From NCBI RefSeq assembly GCF_009735625.1, contig NZ_CP046244.1, positions 2,666,001 through 2,730,000 of the forward strand: DNA of 64,000 nt, given 5' to 3'. The stretch is from Moorella glycerini. GTDB taxonomy: Bacteria > Bacillota > DSM-521 > Neomoorellales > Neomoorellaceae. The notes beneath the pieces were generated by a model that saw only the letters and a program-made list of their open reading frames with translations, was not told where the DNA came from and ran no database searches. Shown one piece after another: positions 34,499 through 42,370 of the stretch. Position 1 is the first letter of the stretch, and each line of letters begins with the position of its first letter. Both the position numbers and the translations under genes were made by a program.

Positions 34499-36166
34499 AT
34501 GGGCGAAAATGAGCAAAAGGTTTCTTTAATACCCCTGGGCGGCCTCGGGGAAATAGGCAAGAACATGATGGCGATCAGGTACGGGAACAACATACTGGTC
34601 GTTGATTGTGGCCTGACCTTTCCCGAGGAAGAAATGCTGGGCGTTGACGCGGTCATACCCGATTACAGCTACCTGCTGGAACACCGGCAAATGGTGAAGG
34701 GGATTATCGTTACCCATGGCCACGAAGATCATATCGGCGCCTTACCCTATGTGCTGAAGGACTTGAATGTACCCGTGTATGGTACCAGGTTGACCCTGGC
34801 CCTGCTCCAGGCCAAGTTGAAGGAGCAGGGGAACTTGAACGGGGTCAAATTACAGCAGGTTAAGCCCCGGGATACGTTAAGAATTGGCCCCTTCAAGGTG
34901 GAGTTTATCCATGTCAGCCATTCCATTGCCGATACCGTGGCCCTGGCCATCCACACGCCGGTGGGGACCATAGTGCATACCAGCGACTTTAAGATTGACC
35001 ACACGCCCATCGATGGTGAAGTGTTCGATTTCTACAAATTTGCCCGGCTGGGGGAAGAGGGCGTCCTGGTGTTATTGTCCGACAGCACCAATGTCGAGCG
35101 CCCGGGTTTCACCATGTCCGAAAGGGTGGTCGGCGAAACCTTTGATGAAGTGTTTCGCCAGGCCAGGGAGCGCATTATTGTCGCCAGCTTCGCTTCCAAT
35201 GTGCACCGGTTGCAGCAGATAATCTCTACCGCCTACAAGTATAATCGTAAAGTAGCCGTGGTCGGGCGGAGCATGGTCAACGTCGTTAACATAGCCCTTG
35301 AGCTGGGCTATCTGGATATCCCTGAAGATACCCTGGTGGATTTAAGCGAGCTGGCTTACCTGCCTAAAAACAGGACGGTGATTATCTCTACCGGCAGCCA
35401 GGGAGAACCCATGTCGGCCCTGACCCGCATGGCCAGGAATGATCACCGCCAGATCGAAATTGTTCCCGGTGATACGGTAATTATTTCGGCTTTACCTATT
35501 CCCGGCAATGAAAAACTGGTGGCGCGGACGGTTGATCAGCTCTTTAAGCAGGGGGCTGATGTTTACCACGAAGCCATAGATGGGGTCCACGTTTCCGGCC
35601 ACGCCAGCCAGGAAGAGCTGAAGCTGGTCTTAAACCTGGTTAAACCCAAATTCTTTGTCCCCGTCCACGGCGAATACCGCATGCTCATCAAGCATGCCCG
35701 CCTGGCGGAAGAACTTGGTATACCGCCGGAGAATATCTTCGTGGCGGAAAATGGCCAGGTACTGGAGTTTACCCGTGAGCGGGGGGCCATTACGGGCCGG
35801 GTGCCGGCCGGGAGGCTCCTGGTGGACGGCCTGGGTGTGGGCGATGTGGGTAATATTGTCCTGCGGGACCGGAAGCAGCTGGCCCAGGACGGCCTTTTGA
35901 TTGTCGTCGTCACTTTAAGCAAAGAAACTGGGGCCGTCATTGCCGGGCCGGATATTGTCTCCCGGGGCTTTGTCTATGTCCGGGAGGCCGAGGAACTGCT
36001 GGAGGAGGCCAAAGAAAAGGTCCGCCAGACCCTGGACAAATGCGAAGAACGCAGGGTAACTGACTGGGCTACCATCAAAGGCAATATCCGCGACAATTTG
36101 AGCAAGTTCCTCTTTGAGAAAACCAGGCGTCGTCCCATGATCCTGCCGATTATCATGGAGGTGTAA
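34499..36166 (+). CDS. rnjA: Ribonuclease J
   Basis: RNase J has endonuclease and 5'-3' exonuclease activity and is central to mRNA turnover and rRNA maturation in Firmicutes. The 555-residue protein has the metallo-beta-lactamase zinc motif THGHEDHIGALPYV, HSIADTVALAI, TSDFKIDHTP and the beta-CASP segment with LLSDSTNVERPG, SFASNVHRLQQII, VVGRSM and STGSQGEPMSAL. HVSGHASQEELKL follows, then the C-terminal domain. ATG 34499 has ATGGAGGTGG upstream. Its placement after dapA is common in Clostridia. Confidence 0.95.
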   Translation: MGENEQKVSLIPLGGLGEIGKNMMAIRYGNNILVVDCGLTFPEEEMLGVDAVIPDYSYLLEHRQMVKGIIVTHGHEDHIGALPYVLKDLNVPVYGTRLTLALLQAKLKEQGNLNGVKLQQVKPRDTLRIGPFKVEFIHVSHSIADTVALAIHTPVGTIVHTSDFKIDHTPIDGEVFDFYKFARLGEEGVLVLLSDSTNVERPGFTMSERVVGETFDEVFRQARERIIVASFASNVHRLQQIISTAYKYNRKVAVVGRSMVNVVNIALELGYLDIPEDTLVDLSELAYLPKNRTVIISTGSQGEPMSALTRMARNDHRQIEIVPGDTVIISALPIPGNEKLVARTVDQLFKQGADVYHEAIDGVHVSGHASQEELKLVLNLVKPKFFVPVHGEYRMLIKHARLAEELGIPPENIFVAENGQVLEFTRERGAITGRVPAGRLLVDGLGVGDVGNIVLRDRKQLAQDGLLIVVVTLSKETGAVIAGPDIVSRGFVYVREAEELLEEAKEKVRQTLDKCEERRVTDWATIKGNIRDNLSKFLFEKTRRRPMILPIIMEV

Positions 36167-36173
36167 TTTTTAC

Positions 36174-36203
36174 ACCGGGTGCCGGAAGGCCCCGGTTCTT
36201 TTT
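36174..36203 (+). terminator. Rho-independent terminator after rnjA
   Basis: ACCGGG (36174-36179) pairs with CCCGGT (36191-36196), with extra GCC/GGC pairing inside, followed by TCTTTTTT. Confidence 0.75.
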
Positions 36204-36225
36204 TCAGACCCGGGTAAGATATAGA

Positions 36226-36333
36226 ATTCCGGCAAGGAAACCCCTAAAATCTGTCGAAATAGAAGCTTGAGATAGGAAATAAAACAAGGTACACCAGTTA
36301 AGATTGAGGTCGCAACAGGAGTGTTGCCGGAAT
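36226..36333. repeat. MITE-like sequence with 10-bp inverted ends
   Basis: ATTCCGGCAA (36226-36235) and TTGCCGGAAT (36324-36333) are perfect inverted repeats around about 88 bp of AT-rich non-coding DNA. The size and ends fit a small non-autonomous element, but no target duplication or second copy was seen. Confidence 0.35.
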
Positions 36334-36640
36334 GAAAATGGTTAACCCGCGGCTGACATTTAAAAAAGAGGCAATTATTTTTCCATTGCTTGCTGATTGC
36401 TGGTACACCTCCCCAATGGAAAGCTTCTTCAAAACATTGAAGACGGAACTCGTACATCATCGCCGTTTTAAAAGCCGGGCAGAAGCCAAGCTAGAAATTT
36501 TCGAGTATACCGAGGTTTTTTATAACCGGTTCAGGTTACATTCAGCTCTCGGGTATGAGACACCGGAAGAATTCAAGAAAAACTATGATAACCTGAAAAA
36601 AGTGGCTTAAGTTGGTGTCCTATTAAACGGGGGAAGTCCA
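36332..36640 (+). mobile_element. IS3-family orfB, C-terminal remnant with right end
   Basis: Codons to 36610 give PMESFFKTLKTELVHHRRFKSRAEAKLEIFEYTEVFYNRFRLHSALGYETPEEF, the final part of an IS3-type integrase-core transposase, including the last catalytic Glu (PMESFF). The first two acidic residues and orfA are missing. The element tip GGGGGAAGTCCA follows at 36629-36640, as at 28261. The upstream part of this frame (36332-36400) does not fit the family. Confidence 0.75.
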
Positions 36641-36714
36641 AGCTCAAAGTGTTCGGCCGGGTGCCCGACAAAGAAGAGATCAAGAAATGGATCCAGGAGG
36701 AAATAAGCCAGTAA
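36640..36714 (+). pseudogene. C-terminal tail of a thioredoxin-like gene cut by the IS3 relic
   Basis: The codons after the IS tip read LKVFGRVPDKEEIKKWIQEEIS then stop at 36712. GRVP...EEIKKW is the ending of small thioredoxin/glutaredoxin-like proteins of archaeal and anaerobe type. The rest of the gene is absent, so the IS removed or displaced it. Confidence 0.45.
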
Positions 36715-36869
36715 TTGCTGGGCCACGGGTTGCTCTATACTGCCCGTGGCCCAGTTCTATTCCCACGTTTATGGTGTCAAGGTGTTTTTTCAGGTGTGAG
36801 TTACCAGAGACAGGCTATTGCTCTTAAGCCGAGTTTACAGGAAAATAATTATAGAAGGGGTCGGTTATC

Positions 36870-36977
36870 ATGAGTAAGGTCGTGATTGCCCTTGATGAGG
36901 AAGAGTAGCTAATGCTGCAACGCACCTGTCTGGATAAAGAGGCCGGTGAGGTACTGGAAGGAGGGCACTGTCAGTGA
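36870..36977 (+). pseudogene. Broken paralogue of the 56-residue protein at 49304
   Basis: ATG AGT AAG GTC GTG ATT begins MSKVVIALDEEE, then codon 13, a Gln in the intact paralogue, is TAG. Past it the frame continues LMLQRTCLDKEAGEVLEGG, clearly related to LMLQRICLDKDAEEALEF of the intact copy, and then diverges. The 3' end overlaps the start of the next gene. Confidence 0.7.
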
Positions 36978-37927
36978 TATTCACCTGGCGGTTAAGGTTA
37001 ATTTTCCTCCTGGCGCTTATTTCGCTCATCTTGCTGTTGTCAGGCTGTGCTAAAACAAACCGTGAGGGGATAATCAAACTCAACGATTTACGCAGCGATT
37101 ACCCGGGGGCCAGTTATAACGGCCCTGCTGCGGCGGCGGAATTAAAGCGCCCCTTGCGCCTGGCCGCTGCACCGGTGATTTCGCCGGAAGAGGGCTACCA
37201 GGCTTACACAGATTTAGCCAGGTATTTGGAAGATTACCTGGAATACCCGGTCGAGTTTATCACCCGCCAGACTTATGCCGAAGTAAATCTCCTCATGAAT
37301 TCAGGTGACATCGACATAGCCTTTATTTGCACCTATGCCTATGTCAAAGGCCAGCGTGATTTCGGCATGGAACTGGTAGCTGCTTCCGAAGTGGGCGGGA
37401 GGGCGAAGTATGCTTCCTATATTATAGTCCCTAAATCCAGCCCGGTGAAGGATTTCGCGGGCCTGAAAGGCCGACGTTTTGCTTTTTCCGATCCCATGTC
37501 CATGAGCGGGCGCCTGGTGCCCCTTTATTATATCCAGCAGAAGGGCGAGAGGCCGGAAACCTTCTTTCAGAGTTATATTTTTACCTACAGCCATGACAAG
37601 TCCATCAGGGCCGTGGCCGACGGCATCGTAGATGGAGCTGCCGTTGACAGCCTGGTATATGAGGCCTTTGCTAAAAAGCATCCGGATATAGCCGCCAAAG
37701 TTAAAATTATCCAAAGGTCCGACGACTTTGCCTCTCCGCCCGTAGTGATGCGCCCGGGCCTGGATCCGGCCCTGAAGGCGAAGGTCAGGGAAGCTTTTTT
37801 GCAAATGGATAGGAAGGAAAACGGGCGCAAAGTTTTAAACGAACTGGGAATGGAGCGCTTTACAGCCATCAACGATGAGGCCTATAATTCGGTAAGGGAA
37901 ATCGCCCGTAAGGTGGGGTATCCGTGA
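36974..37927 (+). CDS. PhnD-fold periplasmic binding lipoprotein, probable sensor
   Basis: The 317-residue protein has a lipoprotein signal (lipobox LLSGC, Cys25) and a PhnD/TtrS/AioX-type binding fold: RPLRLAAAPVISPEEGYQAYTDLARYLEDYLEYPVEF, GDIDIAFICTYAYV, SYIIVPKSSPVKDFAGLKGRRFAFSDPMSMSGRL and AAVDSLVYEAF. The only other cysteine, Cys119 in FICTYAYV, lies in the loop that faces the ligand in this fold. It has no ABC transporter partners; the next gene, overlapping its stop, is a histidine kinase, so it probably reports an oxyanion to that kinase. GTG 36974 has GGAAGGAGGG upstream. Confidence 0.85.
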   Translation: MIFTWRLRLIFLLALISLILLLSGCAKTNREGIIKLNDLRSDYPGASYNGPAAAAELKRPLRLAAAPVISPEEGYQAYTDLARYLEDYLEYPVEFITRQTYAEVNLLMNSGDIDIAFICTYAYVKGQRDFGMELVAASEVGGRAKYASYIIVPKSSPVKDFAGLKGRRFAFSDPMSMSGRLVPLYYIQQKGERPETFFQSYIFTYSHDKSIRAVADGIVDGAAVDSLVYEAFAKKHPDIAAKVKIIQRSDDFASPPVVMRPGLDPALKAKVREAFLQMDRKENGRKVLNELGMERFTAINDEAYNSVREIARKVGYP

Positions 37928-39345
37928 ACTCCGGCCATGATTTAAGAGAAAAGCTTCGCGTTATAGGTGCTAACCTTAGCTTTCGCTATAAAATTTTGGT
38001 TTTAGTCCTGGCGATAATTATATTTATGGGCCTGGTCATGACCCTCCAGGCCAGGGCCGTCCTGGGAATTTCCCTGGGCCAGCAACTGGACCAGCGTTCT
38101 CTGGCAACAGCCAGGGCTGTAGCCGCCCAGGGCAGCGAGCTGATTCTCACCGGTAACCTTTATGGCCTGCACCAGATGCTGATTGATATGCAGGCCAGCG
38201 GGAAGGATATCCGTTATATATTTATCCAGGACTCCTGGGGCCGCGTTCTTTCCCATACCTTTAACGGCGGTTTCCCCGTGGATCTGCTGGCCTATAACCA
38301 GCTCCCGCCGGGAAAAAAGGAAAGCCAGCAGTTATTGTTGACGGATGAGGGGTTAATTCACGACGCTGCTGTGCCGATCTTTGGCGGCCGGCTAGGGGTG
38401 GTCCGTGTTGGCCTTTCCGAAGTGGGCTTGCGGCAGGCTGTGTTTGCTGCCACAGCACGATTTGTGATGATGATCACTATTTTTTCCATTTTATTTATAG
38501 TTATGGCCTATCTGTTAACTGCCATTCTAACCAAACCGATCCGGGAACTGGTAGGGGCCACCAGGGCGGTGGCCCAGGGAAATTTGGACACCCCTGTAGC
38601 TGTCTCCGGGCATGATGAATTCGGCCTTCTGGCCGCCTCCTTTAACCGCATGATCGAAAGCTTGCGCCGCTCGCGAGCTGAGATTGAAGAACTGAGTAAT
38701 TTACGCTCCGAACTTCTCGATAGGGTAGTTACCGCCCAAGAAGCCGAGCGGCGGCGTATCGCCCGGGAATTGCACGATGATGCCGGAGGCGCCCTGACGG
38801 CCATTCTCTTACGTTTAAAGGCCCTGGAGGATAAAGTGTCAGGGGAGAAGGAAGTAGCCGGGTCCCTGGCCGAAATCAGGGCCGCCTTAGGAGAGGCCAT
38901 GGCCGGGTTACGGCGCCTGGCCCTGGAACTTCGGCCTGCTGTTTTTGACGAGCTAGGTCTTACCGGTGCCCTGCAACAAATAGCGCGCGATTACAGCGAT
39001 AAATTTAACCTTAAAATCCACCTGGCCGCCAGAGGGGTGGAGGAACGCCTGCCGCCGAAAGCAGAACTGGCCATTTACCGCATTGTCCAGGAAGCCCTGA
39101 ATAACGTTATTAAACATGCTGGAGCCTCGGAAGTTAGTATCCTTCTGGAACCGCGCGGTGAGGTCCTGCGTCTGATTGTCGAGGATAACGGCCGGGGTTT
39201 TGATCTGGAAGCAAGTGGCTATAAAAAGGGGCTGGGGCTCTTTAGCATGCGCGAGCGGGCCACCCTACTGGGAGGAAAGGTGATTATCGAGTCAACGCCT
39301 GGACGGGGGACGGCTATTTATGTCGATATCCCCTTAACCGCCTGA
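37924..39345 (+). CDS. NarL-type sensor histidine kinase
   Basis: The 473-residue kinase has a first membrane segment (about 23-40), an extracytoplasmic domain (about 41-175), a second membrane segment (about 178-203), HAMP (about 204-256), and a HisKA_3 phosphoacceptor helix with ERRRIARELHDDAGGALTAIL, the H being the phosphorylated residue. The ATPase domain has EALNNVIKHAGAS, VEDNGRGFD and GLGLFSMRERATLLGG. The GTG start overlaps the lipoprotein stop. It should phosphorylate the regulator encoded 19 bases downstream. The unrelated short sensor domain suggests that ligand recognition is delegated to the lipoprotein. Confidence 0.92.
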   Translation: MNSGHDLREKLRVIGANLSFRYKILVLVLAIIIFMGLVMTLQARAVLGISLGQQLDQRSLATARAVAAQGSELILTGNLYGLHQMLIDMQASGKDIRYIFIQDSWGRVLSHTFNGGFPVDLLAYNQLPPGKKESQQLLLTDEGLIHDAAVPIFGGRLGVVRVGLSEVGLRQAVFAATARFVMMITIFSILFIVMAYLLTAILTKPIRELVGATRAVAQGNLDTPVAVSGHDEFGLLAASFNRMIESLRRSRAEIEELSNLRSELLDRVVTAQEAERRRIARELHDDAGGALTAILLRLKALEDKVSGEKEVAGSLAEIRAALGEAMAGLRRLALELRPAVFDELGLTGALQQIARDYSDKFNLKIHLAARGVEERLPPKAELAIYRIVQEALNNVIKHAGASEVSILLEPRGEVLRLIVEDNGRGFDLEASGYKKGLGLFSMRERATLLGGKVIIESTPGRGTAIYVDIPLTA

Positions 39346-39364
39346 AGGGCGGGGAGGTGTAAGC

Positions 39365-40045
39365 ATGGAGTTCACCGGTAAAATCAGGATTGTCATAGCC
39401 GATGATCACAGCGTCGTTAGGGCCGGTCTGCGTTATTTAATCAATGCCGAAGCCGATATGCAGGTGGTAGGTGAGGCCGTTGACGGTGATCAGGCTATTA
39501 AATTAACACGGGAATTGTCGCCCCACGTCCTACTCCTGGACATCAGTATGCCCTTCTGCAACGGGTTTACGGTGGTGGAACGGATTGCGGCCGAGATGCC
39601 GCCGGTAAAGGTTTTGGTCCTCTCCATGCATGAAGATCGTGAGTATGTTGAGAAGGCCCTGGCCTCGGGAGCGGCGGGTTATATAGTCAAGAGGGCTGCG
39701 GATAATGACCTGATCACCGCCATCAGGGTAGTTTACCAGGGTGGCGTGTTCATTCATCCCCTGGTAGCCAGGTTTTTAGTCGACGCCCTACAACATGGAC
39801 TGAAGGTAAGGGGACACTCGGAGGGGAACCTTGAAGGCAGGAATGCCAATTTAACTTCGCGGGAGACAGAGGTATTGCGCCTGGTGGCTTTGGGTTACAC
39901 TAATCACGAGATTGCCGAAGCCCTCGGCCTAAGCATCAAAACGGTAGAAAGTCACAAAGGTAATATTAGCCGCAAACTAAATCTTACCAGCCGGGCTGAA
40001 CTGGTACGTTATGCCCTGCAGCAGGGATTGATACCCCGGGATTAA
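39365..40045 (+). CDS. NarL/LuxR-type response regulator
   Basis: The 226-residue regulator has a receiver domain (IRIVIADDHSVVRAGLRYL, phospho-Asp in LLLDISMPFCNG, then Lys in YIVKRAADN) and a LuxR-type helix-turn-helix (LTSRETEVLRLVALGYTNHEIAEALGLSIKTVESHKGNISRKLNL). It is encoded after the kinase and before a terminator, and the molybdoenzyme operon begins 165 bases further, the likely target by analogy with TtrR. Confidence 0.94.
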   Translation: MEFTGKIRIVIADDHSVVRAGLRYLINAEADMQVVGEAVDGDQAIKLTRELSPHVLLLDISMPFCNGFTVVERIAAEMPPVKVLVLSMHEDREYVEKALASGAAGYIVKRAADNDLITAIRVVYQGGVFIHPLVARFLVDALQHGLKVRGHSEGNLEGRNANLTSRETEVLRLVALGYTNHEIAEALGLSIKTVESHKGNISRKLNLTSRAELVRYALQQGLIPRD

Positions 40046-40072
40046 GGGTAAATTTTAGAGTTATGCGGTAGG

Positions 40073-40103
40073 ATGCCTAAGGGAAAACCCTTAGGCATTT
40101 TTA
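40073..40103 (+). terminator. Terminator after the response regulator
   Basis: ATGCCTAAGGG and CCCTTAGGCAT form a perfect 11-bp stem with an AAAA loop, followed by TTTTAATT. It separates the sensory operon from the enzyme operon. Confidence 0.9.
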
Positions 40104-40209
40104 ATTCCAGGGATAACCCTGATTGGCCGGGGTGGGAAAAGACAAGATAATTGTGATAGAGGGCACAGTAACGCCCCTGTCAACTATGTAAAAGCAGAAA
40201 GGAGGCACA

Positions 40210-41118
40210 ATGGTGGGCAAGGAAAGAAGAGAAGCCCGGGAGCCGGTAACCCGCAGAGAATTTCTCGCCAAAACGGCTACTGGAATGGTCCTGGGAGCCG
40301 TCAGTCTGGGAGTGCTTAACAGAAACCCTGCTTATGCCGCCGGGACAATGGCCGCACCCGTGGTCGGCCCTGATTCCCGGGCTACGGCTGTTAAAGAGTG
40401 GCCGGTTAAAAGCGACTGGGAAAACAAGATCCGCCGCCTGGAGCAGGACCTGGAAAGGGCCCTGGGCAAGCCCGTGGAGCAGCGGAAATGGGGTATGGTA
40501 ATTGATTTGCGCCGCTGTGTCGGCTGCAGGGCCTGTACGGTAGCTTGCAAGGCCGAAAACCACTTGCCACCGGGGGTCGTCTACCGGCCGGTCATGGAGG
40601 AAGAAAGGGGTACCTACCCTGAAGTACAGCGCCAGTTCCTGCCCCGGCCCTGCATGCACTGCGAAAAACCACCCTGTGTTGCCGTCTGTCCGGTGAAAGC
40701 CACCTATAAACGGCCCGACGGTATTGTGGCCATCGATTATAACCGTTGCATAGGTTGCCGTTACTGCCTGGCGGCCTGCCCGTACGGCGCCCGTTCTTTT
40801 GACTCTGGGCGGTTCTATACCCAGGATACGCCGCTGCTAGAACCTTACGAAAGCGAACCGGCGCTGGAATATGGCAAGCAGTGGCCGCGCCAGAAGGGTC
40901 GTTCACCCATAGGTAACGCCCGTAAGTGCACCTTTTGCCTGCACCGGTTACAAACCGGCCAGCTACCGGCCTGTGTCACCACCTGCCTGGGCGGCGCGAC
41001 CTGCTTTGGCGACCTCAACGACCCCCGGAGCATGGTCCGAGAGTGGCTGGCCAGGGAAGGCTTAATGCGTTTGAAAGAGGAACTTGGTACGGAACCCCAG
41101 GTTTATTACCTGACCTGA
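40210..41118 (+). CDS. Tat-exported ferredoxin-like electron-transfer subunit (TtrB-like)
   Basis: The 302-residue protein carries a Tat signal ([12 protein letters not shown] at about 14-25, then a hydrophobic segment ending PAYAA) and four cysteine clusters for [4Fe-4S] centres: [40 protein letters not shown] and [20 protein letters not shown]. Such subunits link a membrane NrfD-type quinol protein to a molybdenum catalytic subunit (TtrB, PsrB, SrdB). The next two genes encode those parts. ATG 40210 has AAAGGAGG upstream. Confidence 0.9.
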   Translation: MVGKERREAREPVTRREFLAKTATGMVLGAVSLGVLNRNPAYAAGTMAAPVVGPDSRATAVKEWPVKSDWENKIRRLEQDLERALGKPVEQRKWGMVIDLRRCVGCRACTVACKAENHLPPGVVYRPVMEEERGTYPEVQRQFLPRPCMHCEKPPCVAVCPVKATYKRPDGIVAIDYNRCIGCRYCLAACPYGARSFDSGRFYTQDTPLLEPYESEPALEYGKQWPRQKGRSPIGNARKCTFCLHRLQTGQLPACVTTCLGGATCFGDLNDPRSMVREWLAREGLMRLKEELGTEPQVYYLT

Positions 41119-41132
41119 CGGGAGGTGAAGTT

Positions 41133-42347
41133 ATGAAAAAAATAAGTTGGATAATTACCATAGCAGCTTTGCTGGTCGGCGCCATCGGGGTCTACCACTA
41201 TCTGGTTTTTGGTGAACAAGCGGCAGGTTATTCCAGCGCCGTCCCCTGGGGACTGGGAGTGGCTACCTATATGCTAGCTAGTGGTTTATCCGCTGGGGTC
41301 TACCTCATCACTAGCCTGGTTTACATTTGCAGCGTAAAAGAGCTGGAGCCGTTCAGGCGGGTGGGTCTTGTGGCGGCCCTGTCGGCTTTGCTCGCCGCCC
41401 TGGTCGCCATTGGCCTGGACCTGGGACACCTGGGACGGGCCTGGCGGGTCTTTATTAGCCCCAATCCCCACTCACCCATGGCCTGGATGGTCTGGTTGTA
41501 TACTATTTATTTACTCCTCCTCATACTCCAGCTTTATTTCGACAGTCGCGGCGATTCATCACCAGCACCAGACGCAGGGACGACAGAGATACCTGGAGAT
41601 AAGCGGCCGGGGCGTTACCTGGCTATCATCGGCGTGCTGGTAGCGCTGGCCTTCAGCGGCGGCCTGGGCGCTTTGCTGGGTGTGGTCCAGGCCAGGCCCT
41701 ACTGGAGCAATCCTCTCTTACCGGTTATGTTTTTAGTTGCTGCCCTGGCTTCCGGTTCCGCCCTGCTTACCTTTATAGTTGGGGTGGTAAATCCCGGCCA
41801 GCATGCTGAGGAAACCGGCCGGGCCATCAACCTTCTGGCCCGGATTGTTGTCGGGCTCCTGGTTTTTTACCTCCTCTTTGAACTGGTGGAAATGCTGCTG
41901 GGCAGCTACTACCTTTCCCCCTCCCATGCTCTACCGTACCAGCTAATCCTGACCGGTCCTAACTGGTGGATCTTCTGGATCGTCCATCTGGTGGTGGGCG
42001 CCTTAATCCCGGTGCTTTTACTGGTGCGGAGCAATATCACTGCTAAGACCGCAGGTTGGGCTGGCTTCTTGATCACCTTGGGTTTCCTCGGGGTACGCTA
42101 CAACATCGTCGTGCCAGGCTTACTGGCGCCGCCTTTCCCGGCCCTGCCGGCCGCCTACAGCGAACCTGGGCTGGTTTACACCTATGTACCCACCCAGAGC
42201 GAATGGCTGGTAGTACTTTTTGTCCTGGCCCTGGGTGCATTTATCTTTAAGCTGGGAATAGAGTACCTGCCGTTCAACCGTCGCCCGGACCGGGTGGTAA
42301 CCCCGCCGGCCCGTCACGTGAAAACAGGTGCCGATCTGTCCCGTTAA
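41133..42347 (+). CDS. NrfD/PsrC-family membrane subunit (TtrC-like)
   Basis: The 404-residue protein has about nine to ten hydrophobic helices, beginning ISWIITIAALLVGAIGVYHYLV and ending LVVLFVLALGAFIFKLGIEYLPF. Its family is polysulfide reductase NrfD/TtrC, which takes electrons from or passes them to quinone. Typical segments are SSAVPWGLGVATYMLASGLSAGVYL and LDLGHLGRAWRVF. ATG 41133 has GGGAGGTGA upstream. Confidence 0.9.
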   Translation: MKKISWIITIAALLVGAIGVYHYLVFGEQAAGYSSAVPWGLGVATYMLASGLSAGVYLITSLVYICSVKELEPFRRVGLVAALSALLAALVAIGLDLGHLGRAWRVFISPNPHSPMAWMVWLYTIYLLLLILQLYFDSRGDSSPAPDAGTTEIPGDKRPGRYLAIIGVLVALAFSGGLGALLGVVQARPYWSNPLLPVMFLVAALASGSALLTFIVGVVNPGQHAEETGRAINLLARIVVGLLVFYLLFELVEMLLGSYYLSPSHALPYQLILTGPNWWIFWIVHLVVGALIPVLLLVRSNITAKTAGWAGFLITLGFLGVRYNIVVPGLLAPPFPALPAAYSEPGLVYTYVPTQSEWLVVLFVLALGAFIFKLGIEYLPFNRRPDRVVTPPARHVKTGADLSR

Positions 42348-42370
42348 TACTCGTAGAGGAGGTGTATCCC

